Shown: positions 5,870-15,344 of the stretch, piece after piece
How positions within the stretch are numbered: the stretch's first letter is position 1
Layout of the letters: each line of letters starts with the position of its first letter
From: an uncultured Christensenellaceae bacterium
GTDB taxonomy: Bacteria > Bacillota > Clostridia > Christensenellales > UBA3700
Direction: 5' to 3'
Assembly (NCBI GenBank): GCA_944380285.1
Contig: CALWGZ010000004.1
Location: 62,001-126,000, forward strand
Length of the DNA: 64,000 nucleotides
Notes under the pieces: generated by a model
Seen by the model: only the letters and a program-made list of their open reading frames with translations
Databases searched by the model: none
Told to the model about the DNA's origin: nothing
Position numbers and translations under genes: made by a program

Positions 5870-7558
5870 TCACATCCTCTCCGGGGTCTTGACCCCGAGC
5901 AATTTAAGTCCGTTGCGAAGCACGGTCATCGTCGCCGCGACAAGCGACAGCCGCGCATTTTTGACCGCCGGCTCCGCCCCTGCGATATTATGCCCCAAAT
6001 AGAACTTGTTGAACGCCTGAGCGACCGCCATGACCTGACGCGCGACTACGCTCGGCTCATACTTTTCCGCCGCCTGCTCCACTGCCTCGGGAAAGTCGCC
6101 GAGCGCGGTCACGAGCGCGCGTCCCTCTTCGTCGGCAATGCCGGAGAGATCCTCTTCGTCGCCCTCGCGCGCGACCTTTTGCATCAGCGACGCGCAGCGC
6201 GCATAGGTGTATTGCACATACGGACCCGTCTCGCCGTCGAAGTTGAGCACTTTGTCGTAGCTGAAAGTGATGTCCTTGATGCGCCCGTTGTAGAGCATCG
6301 CAAAGGTCACCGCACCCACGCCGACCGCCTCTGCGGTCGCCTCTTTGTCCGCAAGGTCGGGGCTTTTCGCCTCGATCGTCTCCAATGCCTTGGACACCGC
6401 GGTGTTGAGCACGTCTTCAAGGAAGACGACGTGCCCGCTGCGCGTGGACAGCGCGCCGTCTTCGAGCGACACCATGCCGTGCGCGACGTGTACCATGTCG
6501 TCCGCCCACGGCTTGCCCATCATCCTCAGCACCTCGAACAATTGCTTGAAGTGCAAGTCCTGCTGATAGGCGACGACATAGAGGCACTTGGCAAAGTCGT
6601 ACGTCTTTTTGCGATAGACCGCCGCCGCAAGGTCGCGCGTCGCGTACAGCGTCGCGCCGTCGCTGCGCACCAAAAGGCAGGGCGGATACTTGTCCTTGGG
6701 GAAGCGGACGACCTGAGCGCCGTCGCTCTCTTCGAGCAAGCCCTTGGCTTTGAGCTCGTCGAGCACGGGCTGCATCTTGTCGTTGTAGAAGCTCTCGCCG
6801 GCGTAGGAATCAAAGGTCACGCCGAGACGGTCGTAGACCCTGCCGACCTCTTTCATCGTGATGTCTTTGAACCACTTGAACAGGTTGAGAGCCTCGTTGT
6901 CGCCGTCCTCGATCTTCTTGAACCACGCCCTCGCCTCGTCTTCGAGCTCGGGGCATTTTTCCGCCTCCGTGTGGAATTTGACATATATATCGAGAAGTCC
7001 GCGCACACCTTTTTGCTCGATCTCCCCGCGGTCGCCCCACTTCTTGAACGCGACGATCAGCTTGCCGAATTGAGTGCCCCAATCGCCCAAATGATTGATG
7101 CCGACAACGTTGTAACCAAGCGCGCGGTAGATGCGGCAGAGCGCCGCGCCGATCGACGTGTTGAGCATATGCCCCATGTGGAAGGGCTTGGCGATGTTGA
7201 CGGAAGAATAGTCGATGCAGACCGTCTTGCCGGCACCCTTTTCGCCGCCGCCGTATGCGTCGCCCTCGCCGAGCACGCGCTCGATGACGTCCGCCGCGAC
7301 CGTCTTTTTGTCAAGCGTAAAGTTGACGTACGGTCCGACCGCCTCCGCCTTTTCGAGGAAGTTGTAGCCGCCTATCCTCGACACGATGTCCTTTGCAAGC
7401 TCCGCCGGGCTCTTGCCGAACCTGCCGGCGAACTTGAAGCACGGCAGACACCAATCGCCCATCGACGGATCCTTGGGGCGCGTCATCTGCGCCTCGACCT
7501 CTTCGCTGTCGACATATTGAAGTATCACCGTGTCCGCAAGCAATCTCTTGAAATCCAT
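5870..7558 (-). CDS. argS: Arginyl-tRNA synthetase
   Basis: A 562-residue class I aminoacyl-tRNA synthetase that charges tRNA-Arg. The HIGH signature appears as HMGHM within SSVNIAKPFHMGHML (about residue 115-130), as in other ArgRS. The KMSK loop is replaced by an STRSGHVV-type sequence, which is normal for this enzyme. The N-terminal Arg-tRNA Add-1 domain and the C-terminal DALR anticodon domain (YEPSVVARQV, FNKFYLGHNI) are recognisable. ATG 7558 is favoured over the GTG at 7564, because GAGGTG covers that GTG and gives proper spacing to the ATG. It follows ychF by seven bases. Confidence 0.96.
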   Translation of the reverse strand: MDFKRLLADTVILQYVDSEEVEAQMTRPKDPSMGDWCLPCFKFAGRFGKSPAELAKDIVSRIGGYNFLEKAEAVGPYVNFTLDKKTVAADVIERVLGEGDAYGGGEKGAGKTVCIDYSSVNIAKPFHMGHMLNTSIGAALCRIYRALGYNVVGINHLGDWGTQFGKLIVAFKKWGDRGEIEQKGVRGLLDIYVKFHTEAEKCPELEDEARAWFKKIEDGDNEALNLFKWFKDITMKEVGRVYDRLGVTFDSYAGESFYNDKMQPVLDELKAKGLLEESDGAQVVRFPKDKYPPCLLVRSDGATLYATRDLAAAVYRKKTYDFAKCLYVVAYQQDLHFKQLFEVLRMMGKPWADDMVHVAHGMVSLEDGALSTRSGHVVFLEDVLNTAVSKALETIEAKSPDLADKEATAEAVGVGAVTFAMLYNGRIKDITFSYDKVLNFDGETGPYVQYTYARCASLMQKVAREGDEEDLSGIADEEGRALVTALGDFPEAVEQAAEKYEPSVVARQVMAVAQAFNKFYLGHNIAGAEPAVKNARLSLVAATMTVLRNGLKLLGVKTPERM

Positions 7559-7565
7559 ATCCACC

Positions 7566-8657
7566 TCACACGTTGAATCTGAACAGCACGACGTCGCCGT
7601 CCTGCATCACATAATCTTTGCCTTCGCTGCGCACCTTGCCCTTCTCTTTGGCGGCGGTGTACGAGCCGCATTCGAGCAATGTGCGCCAATCGACGACCTC
7701 GGCGCGGATGAAGCCCTTTTCGAAGTCGCTGTGGATCTTGCCCGCCGCCTGAGGCGCCTTTGTGCCCTTTTTGATCGTCCACGCGCGCGTCTCCTTTTCG
7801 CCGGCGGTCAGATAGCTGATCAAGCCGAGCAGGCTGTAACACGCGGTGACGAGTTGGTCGAGACCGCTCTTTTCGATGCCCAGCTCCTCGCGGAACAGCG
7901 CCCGATCGTCCGGGCTCATCGACGCGAGATCTTCCTCTATCTTCGCGCACAGCACGATGACCTCGCTGCCGTGCTCGGACGCGTACTTTTTTACCGCCTT
8001 GACATAGTCGTTGTCGGGCGCGCCGATCTCGTCCTCGGCTATGTTTGCGGCGAAGACGACGGGCTTTGCGGTCAGCAAAAACATGTCGTCGACGATCGCC
8101 TGCTCCTCCTCGTCAAAGGTCATGTTGCGCACCGGGCAGCCCTCTTCCAGCTTTTTGCCTATCTCCTCGACGAAGTCCGCCTCTGCGGCGAGCTTTTTGT
8201 CGCCGCCCTTGGCGCTGTTGCGCACCCTCGCGAGCCGCTTTTGCACCGTCTCCATGTCGGCGAAGATCAATTCGTATTCGATCGTCTCGATGTCGCGGAG
8301 AGGATCGACCGACCCGTCGACGTGAGTGATGTTGTCGTCGTCAAAACAGCGGACGACGTGCACGATCGCGTCCACCTCGCGGATATGCGACAAGAACTTG
8401 TTGCCCAAGCCCTCGCCGTGCGACGCGCCCTTGACCAGCCCCGCTATGTCGACGAACTCGAGCGTCGTCGGCGTGACCTTTTTGGAATCGTAAAGCGCGG
8501 CGAGCTTGTCCAGCCTCTCGTCGGGAACGGCGACTACGCCCACATTGGGCTCTATCGTGCAAAAGGGATAGTTGGCGCTCTCTGCGCCGGCTTGCGTGAT
8601 CGCGTTGAACAGGGTGCTCTTGCCCACGTTGGGCAGACCCACTACTCCGAGTTTCAT
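7566..8657 (-). CDS. ychF: YchF/OLA1 ribosome-associated P-loop ATPase
   Basis: A 363-residue Obg-related protein of near-universal distribution. It has the P-loop GLPNVGKST at residues 7-15, the G3 motif [10 protein letters not shown], and ANIAEDE in place of the guanine-specific NKxD. That NxxE form makes YchF prefer ATP. The C-terminal TGS domain ends with the typical [11 protein letters not shown]. It binds ribosomes and is linked to oxidative-stress responses in other bacteria. GAGGAG precedes the ATG. First gene of the ychF-argS-M29 operon. Confidence 0.95.
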   Translation of the reverse strand: MKLGVVGLPNVGKSTLFNAITQAGAESANYPFCTIEPNVGVVAVPDERLDKLAALYDSKKVTPTTLEFVDIAGLVKGASHGEGLGNKFLSHIREVDAIVHVVRCFDDDNITHVDGSVDPLRDIETIEYELIFADMETVQKRLARVRNSAKGGDKKLAAEADFVEEIGKKLEEGCPVRNMTFDEEEQAIVDDMFLLTAKPVVFAANIAEDEIGAPDNDYVKAVKKYASEHGSEVIVLCAKIEEDLASMSPDDRALFREELGIEKSGLDQLVTACYSLLGLISYLTAGEKETRAWTIKKGTKAPQAAGKIHSDFEKGFIRAEVVDWRTLLECGSYTAAKEKGKVRSEGKDYVMQDGDVVLFRFNV

Positions 8658-8698
8658 TGATATCTCCTCGATGCGGCGATGCGCCGCTCTTTGCGTCC

Positions 8699-8728
8699 AT
8701 TATAGCACACGCGCGCACGACTTTACAA
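8699..8728 (-). promoter_or_regulatory. ychF operon promoter
   Basis: Minus-strand TTGTAA (8723-8728), 18-base spacer, TATAAT (8699-8704). The stretch 8729-8965 is AT-rich (notably 8770-8940) and holds no gene I can support. Confidence 0.7.
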
Positions 8729-8965
8729 CAATTACGCATAGCGCACACGCAAATATTGCCCGCGCAAGCGTATATTTTTTGCCTTATCGAAAATTTTACA
8801 TTTCCGTCTCAAATCCCTCTTTTTCTTTACTTTTGCGCGGAAAAATTTTACTTTATTTTTACATTTCGCGTACCGTTGGGAATAAATTATAATTTTATGT
8901 TCTCAAAAATCGCAGCTTTTCGGACGGTTTGTTAAATAACAGACAACTCAATCAAACAAAAACGT

Positions 8966-8995
8966 TTGACCGCGCTCCTTTGTATGCCTTATAAT
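8966..8995 (+). promoter_or_regulatory. Promoter of the lipoprotein gene at 9035
   Basis: TTGACC (8966-8971), 18-base spacer, TATAAT (8990-8995). Confidence 0.7.
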
Positions 8996-9034
8996 GGAAT
9001 CGACGTCGAAGATCGGCGTCACAAAGGAGGCATT

Positions 9035-10123
9035 ATGACAAAAAACAGAAAATTTCTTGCGCTCGCCGCACAGATCGTTGCGGTGCTTGCGGTACTCGTG
9101 ACTCTCTCGCTCTGTTTCGTCGGCTGCAACGGCGACGTTGACCCCGACGCTCCCCCCGTCGACTTCAACCGCGACGACCTCGGCAGAGTGCCCGAGGAGG
9201 CTTCGATCCAAGGCGTGACCGCGATCGACGGCGCTCAGGTCACAGCGACCTCGGCGGAACTCTCGACCGACGAAGCGGTCAAGGCGACAGCGGCATATCT
9301 GTTCAATCTCGCCAACGCCAACCTCGAAAAGGTGGAATATTACGCCAACTATGCGGTCGGCGGCGGCACCGCGAATGTCACCAACCTCAATATGGCGGGC
9401 GACATGAAGGTGCGCGAAGTCCGCATCAAGGACGGCGCGGCGATGTATATGGTCACGCTCGGACGCGTCACCAACGGATATTTGAACGGATATTTGACCG
9501 GCAACAGTTCTAAGCCCATAAGCCTTATTATCGGCATTTGCCGAGGCATCCTCGATTACGGCAACCGCAAATATACACCGGACGGCAAGACGATGTACGT
9601 CCAGGAAGGCGACTCGGGCTGTTTGGACGAGACGTCCGTCGCCAACTTCTTTACGGACAAACCCTACATCAATTGGGACAAGTGCGGCAAGGTGGAGTCG
9701 GAGTCGATCGAAGACTTTATGAAAAACGAATACTACCGCAACCACTACTTTGAGACCAACAGCAGTCTGATCAACGCGAAAAACCTCGTCAGTGCGTCCG
9801 TCGTCCGCGACGATGAGCTCGACTGCTACAACATCGAGATGACCGTCGACGTCAACAGCGACGCGCTCGAACTCGCTACCGAATCCACCCGTGAGTCGGC
9901 AGGCAGCGACGACATCGTCTTCGCCTATCAGACGATCAAATGCCAAGTTTGGGATTGCGGTCTCTTCCGCACCTACGAGACTGCCGACAGCTGGGAAGGT
10001 TCGATGGGGCCCGGCGGCATGCTTAAAGGCTCCACCTCGAACGAGTGGACAAAGTACTTCACCTACAACAAGGAGAATGCGCCCGGGCTTCAGATCCCGA
10101 CCGATATGACTTGGTACAAGTGA
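9035..10123 (+). CDS. Predicted lipoprotein of unknown function
   Basis: A 362-residue exported protein. It opens with a charged N-terminus, a hydrophobic stretch and a lipobox ending in FVGC at about residue 31, so it should be lipid-anchored on the outer face of the membrane. The mature part is mixed alpha/beta with no domain I recognise. AAAGGAGG sets the start at ATG 9035; the frame is open further upstream but that part overlaps the promoter. The layout (lipobox, about 300 residues, a late Y-x-x-x-M-T-[VL]-D strand followed by an aromatic C-terminus) is loosely like the lipoprotein at 13010-13915, so the two may be distant paralogues. Confidence 0.75.
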   Translation: MTKNRKFLALAAQIVAVLAVLVTLSLCFVGCNGDVDPDAPPVDFNRDDLGRVPEEASIQGVTAIDGAQVTATSAELSTDEAVKATAAYLFNLANANLEKVEYYANYAVGGGTANVTNLNMAGDMKVREVRIKDGAAMYMVTLGRVTNGYLNGYLTGNSSKPISLIIGICRGILDYGNRKYTPDGKTMYVQEGDSGCLDETSVANFFTDKPYINWDKCGKVESESIEDFMKNEYYRNHYFETNSSLINAKNLVSASVVRDDELDCYNIEMTVDVNSDALELATESTRESAGSDDIVFAYQTIKCQVWDCGLFRTYETADSWEGSMGPGGMLKGSTSNEWTKYFTYNKENAPGLQIPTDMTWYK

Positions 10124-10140
10124 GTCGGATGCAAAATGAC

Positions 10141-10169
10141 GGCACGCCCTCGGGCGTGCCTCTTTTTTT
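10141..10169 (+). terminator. Terminator of the lipoprotein gene
   Basis: Stem GGCACGCC/GGCGTGCC-type (10141-10160), then C and seven T. The remaining gap to 10318 shows nothing further. Confidence 0.85.
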
Positions 10170-10318
10170 GTGCACGATTTTTGTTTTGCGCCGATATTTA
10201 CGCGATCCGGTTATGCGAGTTTTGTCTCTTTCGCGCGTTTATGCCTTGGGTGCGCGCCACTTCTTTTGTCGGTGCGTTCTGTCTTGTTATACTCTTTTTT
10301 GCGCGTCTGTCTTGCCAC

Positions 10319-11176
10319 TTATTTTTCGAACTTGGGGATGAAACTCTCGTCCGCGCTGTCCGCGGTCTGGACAAGGACGTTTTCAAAGCCCAGCTTTTCG
10401 GCGTGGGCGACGACCGCCTTGTATTCGAGCGGTTTGAGCTTGCGGTCTATCTCGGGGAATTTGTGCGCGTCTCCGTACGGCACATATTGGCTCATCAACG
10501 ACAGATAGTCGTCTCTGTCGAGAATGTCTTTGAGGACGTCCAAAACTCCGATGCTGTTGCGCACATTTGACGGCAGCACGAGATGGCGCACCAGCACTCC
10601 CCTCTTCATCGCGTCGCCTGTGACGACCGTCGCGCCGACCTGCCGCTTCATCTCTTCGAGTGCGGCTGCGGCGACGGACGGATAGTCGGGCGCGTTGCTG
10701 TACCGCCTTGCGATCTCGGGGTCGGAATACTTGAAATCGGGCATATAGATGTCGATCAGCCCGTCCAAAAATCTCAATTGCTCCACGCTCTCGTAGCCGC
10801 CGCAGTTGAACACGGTCGGCACATAGGGGCGATATTCGGCGAGCGCCGCGGCGATGCCGGGAATGTAGTGACTGCCGGTGACGAACTCTATGTTGTCCGC
10901 GCCCTCGCCCTCGAGCCGTTTCATCGTCTCGATCAGCTCCTCATGCGAGATCTCATATCCCTCGCCTCGGCTGAGCCTGAAATTTTGGCAATAGACGCAG
11001 CGCAGCGAACACCCGGCGAAAAAAATCGTGCCGCTCCCGCCGTGCGGAGCAAGCACCGGCTCTTCCCAAAAATGAAGCGCGGCGCGACCGATCTTCATCG
11101 TCTCGCCGACGCCGCAATATCCGTTCTGTCTCGCCCGATCAACGCCGCAGGCGCGCGGGCAAAGCGTACATTTCAT
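10319..11176 (-). CDS. Radical SAM protein, PflA/PflX-like (COG1313-type)
   Basis: A 285-residue radical SAM protein. The CxxxCxxC cluster motif is CSLRCVYC (about residue 58-65), preceded by an N-terminal Cys-rich stretch (CTLCPRACGV...GYCG) seen in the PFL-activase-like COG1313 family; these proteins have no settled substrate. Later motifs include FVTGSHYIPG and YMPDFKYSDP. The start ATG overlaps the stop of the phosphoesterase gene (ATGA, four bases), so it is translated by coupling from that gene; no separate ribosome-binding site is visible. No glycyl-radical enzyme is encoded nearby. It ends the tetR-phosphoesterase-radical SAM operon. Confidence 0.85.
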   Translation of the reverse strand: MKCTLCPRACGVDRARQNGYCGVGETMKIGRAALHFWEEPVLAPHGGSGTIFFAGCSLRCVYCQNFRLSRGEGYEISHEELIETMKRLEGEGADNIEFVTGSHYIPGIAAALAEYRPYVPTVFNCGGYESVEQLRFLDGLIDIYMPDFKYSDPEIARRYSNAPDYPSVAAAALEEMKRQVGATVVTGDAMKRGVLVRHLVLPSNVRNSIGVLDVLKDILDRDDYLSLMSQYVPYGDAHKFPEIDRKLKPLEYKAVVAHAEKLGFENVLVQTADSADESFIPKFEK

Positions 11177-12261
11177 TTCTGCTTGGGTTTGATGTCGTTG
11201 ACGTAGCAATGCTCTGTCGTGACGGTGCCGTCCGACGCGACGCGCAGCACCGTGCCGCCGTTCATCATGCCGTCATCCTGCCAATAGCAGCGGTCGCCGG
11301 TTTTGAGCGCATAGGTCAGGCGCACGCCTTGGTAGACGACCGAAGAGTCGTTGATGTGGTCGTGCCCGCAGACGACGTCATGCGTGCTGCCCTCCGCCTT
11401 GATGACGTCGAAAAAGCCGCTGTCGACGGGCGCGCAGTTGACGCGCTCGTTGTTGACGCCGAAGCCCATCTCGGGCGAAAACCCGCTCTTGCGATACTCC
11501 TCGTACGCGGTCTTGAATTGCGGCAGAGGTATGTGCATGAACACCGTCGAGGTCGGCTTGACCCCGCCGTTTTCGGCGGCGATGCCGTGCAGATGCCAGC
11601 GGTACCAGCCGATTTGTGCCGGCTGTACGAAGTCGTACTTTGTCTTGTCGAGTTCGGGATAGTAGCGGTAGGAATGGGAATCGATCATAAACAGCGTATG
11701 AACGACCCTGCCGTCCTCTTTGATGTTGATGACGTAGTTGCCCACGCCGCCGATATTGCCCGGTCCCTTAGAAAAAACGCAATTGCGCGAGAGAATGAAC
11801 TTGTCCGCGATCCAATCGAGATCGCAATTGCCCTCGGCGTCGTGGTTGCCGAACACGGGCGCCCACGGCACGCGATAGCCGTCCATATGCATGATGAAGC
11901 GCATCACCGAACGCCTCGTGAACGGCAGCGCCCAGACGATGTCGCCGGTGATCGTTATGAGGTCGGGATGCACCCTTTTGACCAGCTCGTCCATCGTCGC
12001 ATAGGTGAATTCCGCCTTGCCGATGTCGAGAATGTCGTTGAATTGTACGTCTGTGAAATTGAGGATGACGAAGTCGCGCCCACTCTCCTTGTCGAGAGTG
12101 ATGATCTTGCGCTCGTCGTGCGGCGTCGCGAGAGTCCAATATTCGGTGCTCTTCTTGCCCTTGAACGTGGACTTTTCGATGATCAGCCAAAGACAGACCG
12201 CAACCACCGCGACCGCCACGGCAATGCAGACAGCAAATGCGACGATCGTGCCGGGACCCAT
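11173..12261 (-). CDS. Membrane-anchored metallophosphoesterase (calcineurin-like)
   Basis: A 362-residue protein with one N-terminal membrane helix (about residues 6-27), then a calcineurin-like phosphoesterase domain. Metal-binding motifs occur in order: FTDVQFND (Asp), TGDIVW (Gly-Asp), GNHDAEG (Asn-His-Asp), MHIPLPQF (His) and GHDHIND (Gly-His-Asp-His). The domain probably faces outward; orientation is inferred from the short N-terminus followed by a long domain. The substrate is unknown. AGGAGG precedes the ATG, which shares one base with the tetR stop codon (TAATG). Confidence 0.88.
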   Translation of the reverse strand: MGPGTIVAFAVCIAVAVAVVAVCLWLIIEKSTFKGKKSTEYWTLATPHDERKIITLDKESGRDFVILNFTDVQFNDILDIGKAEFTYATMDELVKRVHPDLITITGDIVWALPFTRRSVMRFIMHMDGYRVPWAPVFGNHDAEGNCDLDWIADKFILSRNCVFSKGPGNIGGVGNYVINIKEDGRVVHTLFMIDSHSYRYYPELDKTKYDFVQPAQIGWYRWHLHGIAAENGGVKPTSTVFMHIPLPQFKTAYEEYRKSGFSPEMGFGVNNERVNCAPVDSGFFDVIKAEGSTHDVVCGHDHINDSSVVYQGVRLTYALKTGDRCYWQDDGMMNGGTVLRVASDGTVTTEHCYVNDIKPKQK

Positions 12262-12842
12262 TAAGCCTCCTTGATCACGTCACCCAAGCCTTTGGAGATC
12301 ACCTCGGCGAGCTCGTGAGCGACCTGTTTGAGCCCGATCACGCGATCGGACAAATACCATGCGCGGTATGCGTCGACAACGCCGGAGACGACGAAAGTCA
12401 ACACGATCTCCGTCCCCGCGGAGTCGCTCATGATCTGTTCGAAAGTGTCCTTGAACGCCTGCTTGAAAAGATTCTTTATCTTGTCGATGAGATTGTTGCT
12501 GATCGTGCTGGAAAACAACAGCTTGTTGAAGTCGTCGTTCTCGCCCGAAACCCCGTCGCTGATCGCCAAGAGCAGCGGATAGGGATCAAAGACGATCGCC
12601 TTGTAGTCGAACTTGCCGATGATGGTGCGGATGTCGTCCAAAAGATCGTTTTCGACATCTTCGAGCACGTCGTTGATGTCCGCATAGTGGAGATAGAAGG
12701 TCTTGCGGTTTACGTCTGCCTTTTCCGCCAATTCTTTGATGACGATGCGGGACATGTCCTGAGTCAAGACCATCTCTTTGAAAGCTGCCTTGAGTGCGTT
12801 GCGGGATTTGATGCTGCGTTTGTCCTCTTTGCGCGTAGTCAT
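12261..12842 (-). CDS. TetR/AcrR-family transcriptional regulator
   Basis: A 193-residue regulator. The N-terminal TetR helix-turn-helix is clear (residues about 20-60): a VIKELAEKADVNRKTFYLHY recognition region followed by the usual acidic helix. The C-terminal ligand domain is alpha-helical and unassigned; the overall form resembles the DhaS/TetR_C_8 type. AGGAGG precedes ATG 12842. The gene leads a three-gene operon in which each junction overlaps, so it most likely controls the phosphoesterase and radical SAM genes as well as itself. Confidence 0.88.
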   Translation of the reverse strand: MTTRKEDKRSIKSRNALKAAFKEMVLTQDMSRIVIKELAEKADVNRKTFYLHYADINDVLEDVENDLLDDIRTIIGKFDYKAIVFDPYPLLLAISDGVSGENDDFNKLLFSSTISNNLIDKIKNLFKQAFKDTFEQIMSDSAGTEIVLTFVVSGVVDAYRAWYLSDRVIGLKQVAHELAEVISKGLGDVIKEA

Positions 12843-12868
12843 TGTTTCCTCCTCGGTCCTCATATAAT

Positions 12869-12897
12869 ATAATAATACTTATTGACGAAATTCGCAA
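12869..12897 (-). promoter_or_regulatory. Promoter of the tetR operon
   Basis: Minus-strand TTGCGA (12892-12897), 17-base spacer, TATTAT (12869-12874) in an AT-rich patch. Confidence 0.5.
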
Positions 12898-12959
12898 GAA
12901 TTATTGCACATCTGTTGAACAATTTTTGCATTTTCAGCCGAGGAACGCCCTATCTTTTT

Positions 12960-12990
12960 CAAAAAAAGGCGCGCCGTGCGGCACGCCTTT
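12960..12990 (-). terminator. Terminator of the lipoprotein gene at 13010
   Basis: An 8-bp stem (12967-12974 with 12979-12986), perfect on the minus-strand RNA when one U-G wobble is allowed, followed on that strand by six or more U. Confidence 0.8.
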
Positions 12991-13009
12991 TCAAATCGCG
13001 GAACATCGC

Positions 13010-13915
13010 TCATTGCGGCAGTTCTTCGGTGATCTCGAATCCCTCGTAGGAGTAGGTGCTGTAACAGGTCTGCGTGCAGCTCACCTCGCCGATCACACTG
13101 TGTTTGCCGGCATAATCTTCGTTACGCTTCCATGCAACAAACTTGTACAACCCGTCAATCTTTGCAATCGCAAAGTCGATCGTCGTGTCCTCGATGGAGA
13201 AGCCCTCCTCTTCCGCGCCGGTGTTGGCGATAAACTCGTCCCTCGCCGCCTTGTGCACGGTGTTCATCATCTCCTCCGAACAGTCGAGAGTCATCGTGCA
13301 ATAGTAGACGTCGCCGACCTTGTAGACGGTGTCGTTGTGCTTGTCCGAAAGATAGTCTCGCTTGGAAAAGTCGTAGGTCGTCAAATGCTCGGTCAGCACG
13401 CGGTTTTGCTCGGCGACGTCGCCTTCGTACTCGCGATACTCTCCCCAATCGGCAGTCACCGGCAGCCCGCTGACCTCGTCGATCGAGATGTCGCCGCCGT
13501 CGGTGTTCTCCGAATCCCACGCGTTTTCGCCGTCAAAGTAGTAGCGGATCGCCTTGGTGCCCGTGTCTTGACCGGTGCCGAGAATGACCTCTTGGGAATA
13601 GATGCGCTGCCCGTCCACCTTGCGCAAAAGATCGGTGCTGCGCGTCGCGGCAGTCATAAATCCGCCCAAAACCTCGGCGGTGAACACAAATTGCTCGCGG
13701 CGGACATAGCCGTCGTCGTCGCACCAATTGGCGTACGCCTCCATGATGAGATCGTATGCGCTCATGCCGTCGACCGCATATTGCGAATCGGACGTGCCCA
13801 AAAACTCGTCGTTGACCTTGATCGTCGGCGTGTCGCCGCATGCGGCGACGCCTATCGCAAACGCGCACAACAGCGCAATGACAATTGCAAATGAAAAAAT
13901 TCTCTTGATTTTCAT
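13010..13915 (-). CDS. Predicted lipoprotein of unknown function
   Basis: A 301-residue exported protein. It has a lysine-rich start, a hydrophobic segment (residues about 6-22) and a lipobox ending GVAAC near residue 26. The mature part has no domain I recognise; it contains a YYFDGENAW segment and two late Cys. AAGGAGGAAAT gives a strong start at ATG 13915. A TTGACA at 13957-13962 (minus strand) with a poor -10 may be its promoter. It is a single-gene unit with its own terminator, next to the 1.5-kb repeat block. Confidence 0.75.
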   Translation of the reverse strand: MKIKRIFSFAIVIALLCAFAIGVAACGDTPTIKVNDEFLGTSDSQYAVDGMSAYDLIMEAYANWCDDDGYVRREQFVFTAEVLGGFMTAATRSTDLLRKVDGQRIYSQEVILGTGQDTGTKAIRYYFDGENAWDSENTDGGDISIDEVSGLPVTADWGEYREYEGDVAEQNRVLTEHLTTYDFSKRDYLSDKHNDTVYKVGDVYYCTMTLDCSEEMMNTVHKAARDEFIANTGAEEEGFSIEDTTIDFAIAKIDGLYKFVAWKRNEDYAGKHSVIGEVSCTQTCYSTYSYEGFEITEELPQ

Positions 13916-13994
13916 ATTTCCTCCTTACAGCAATTTTGACATATCCGCGACGGCGTTGTCAAACGCAATCGCTCAAAAAACGAAAACATATCAA

Positions 13995-15060
13995 AAATTT
14001 AACAAAGTGAAATCTAATTCCGCACCACCTTTGGGGTGCGGAGCAGTTTGCAGCTTGGTTCCGTTTATCCGATCGGTTCTTGATTTGTGATGTCAAGTAA
14101 AATTCTTCAAATTTACCTTTAAGATAAGTGTAAGCTTTGTCAAGCTACTGTGCCGTATTTTTTCGATTTTGCAATACTTTTTGCCAAGCGCGAGTAAAAA
14201 GCTTGTAATTCGCTTCTTGGCGTCACGGGTTTCCCCTACTGCAACTTGATGTGTTGCCGACTTTGCGCACTTCGTGCGCCATTTCTGTTCCGCACCACCT
14301 TTGGGGTGCGGCACTTCTCACCGCTTTAAGCGGCTCGTTTGGGCATCTTTGCGCCTCTCGGAACGCTCGCGTACCATTGAGGTACGCGTCTCAACCCTTT
14401 CGCCACAAACCTGCACCAAGTCGCTCGCTTAAAGCTACTTGGTTGCGTTTATCCAATCGGTTCTTTACCGGCAGCACTTTATAAATTTTTCATATTTAGC
14501 TTTAAGGTTAGTGTAATTTTTGTCAAGCTACTGCACCATATTTTTTCGATTTTGCAATACTATTTTGCTATGCGCGAGTAAAAAGCTTGGGATTCGCTTC
14601 TTGACGTCACGGGTTTTCCCTACTGTCGCTTTTTACAAAGCCAACTTTGCGCACTTCGTGCGCCGGGCTTTAGAAGGGGTAAACGCAATGCTCGGTTCGC
14701 TTGAACGCGATTTAAGATAAGCGTAATCTTTGTCAAGCTACTGCACCGTATTTTTCTAAATTTAGTACGCAATGCATTCCGCTTTATTGCTTTTCTTGGA
14801 AAACGATAACTTTTCGCACTGTATCCTCTTGACAAAACTATCCCCTCGCGAGCAACGCGAGCATTTTCTGTTCCGCGCTCGCTTTGCGGCGCGGCTCAGC
14901 TCACGTCTTGGGCGGCTCGTTTGCGCGCTTTTGCGTTTCAGAGAACGCCCGCGTACCATTGAGGTACAGCGGACAACCTCTTCACCACAAAATCATCGCA
15001 AGTCGCTCGCCCAATACTCCGTGGTTCTGTTTATCTAATCGGTTCTTTTCAAACGTTTTA
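13995..15060. repeat. Modular noncoding repeat block (three degenerate copies)
   Basis: A gene-free region built from recurring modules. An opening module TTTGTCAAGCTACTG begins near 14137, 14518 and 14729; in the first two copies it continues for about 100 bases with high identity, including the shared GTAAAAAGCTTG and GACGTCACGGG-like stretches. A closing module ending in ATCGGTTCTT occurs near 14072, 14456 and 15038. A middle module with CGTACCATTGAGGTAC occurs near 14370 and 14952, and CGCACCACCTTTGGGGTGCG hairpins near 14021 and 14291. Short open frames exist but lack ribosome-binding sites and differ between copies. Likely a family of noncoding repeats or decayed mobile sequence. Confidence 0.7.
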
Positions 15061-15099
15061 ATCTTCGCGTTATGATTCATTTTGCGAGCAACGCGAGCA

Positions 15100-15275
15100 G
15101 TGACAGTGATGGGTAACGGGCACCCCGTTTGATGTCTGCCGAAGAAACGCCAAGCTTCTCTCATCGGCGCAGGCATAGTTCTCTGCGTGCGCCTGATCGT
15201 CAGTGATGGGTAACGGGACACCCGTTTAATGTCTGCCGAAGAAACGCCAAGCTGCTCTCATCGGCGCAGAGGGAG
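15100..15275 (+). repeat. Direct repeat pair of about 75 bases
   Basis: CAGTGATGGGTAACGGG followed by a TGTCTGCCGAAGAAACGCCAAG-type segment (split here: TGTCTGCCGAAG, then AAACGCCAAG) and CTCTCATCGGCGCAG occurs at about 15105-15170 and again at about 15200-15270, roughly 97 bases apart, with few differences. Confidence 0.7.
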
Positions 15276-15296
15276 TTTGATGCAATGCGCCTATGA

Positions 15297-15330
15297 ACAA
15301 ACAAGGTGCTTGCACTCGCAAGCACCTTGT
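15297..15330 (-). terminator. Candidate adhE terminator
   Basis: Perfect 13-bp stem ACAAGGTGCTTGC/GCAAGCACCTTGT with a 4-base loop, followed on the minus strand by TTTGTTC. It lies 159 bases past the adhE stop; the 3' region between contains the repeats at 15345-15485. Confidence 0.65.
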
Positions 15331-15344
15331 GAAGTGAATCGAAG

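Noticed and set aside
5825..7576. A 583-codon frame antisense to argS
   Set aside because: Shadow of argS with Arg/Val/Asp-rich sequence and no start signals.
14093..15221. Several 60-90-codon frames in the repeat block
   Set aside because: Frames follow the repeat modules but are not preserved between copies and have no ribosome-binding sites.
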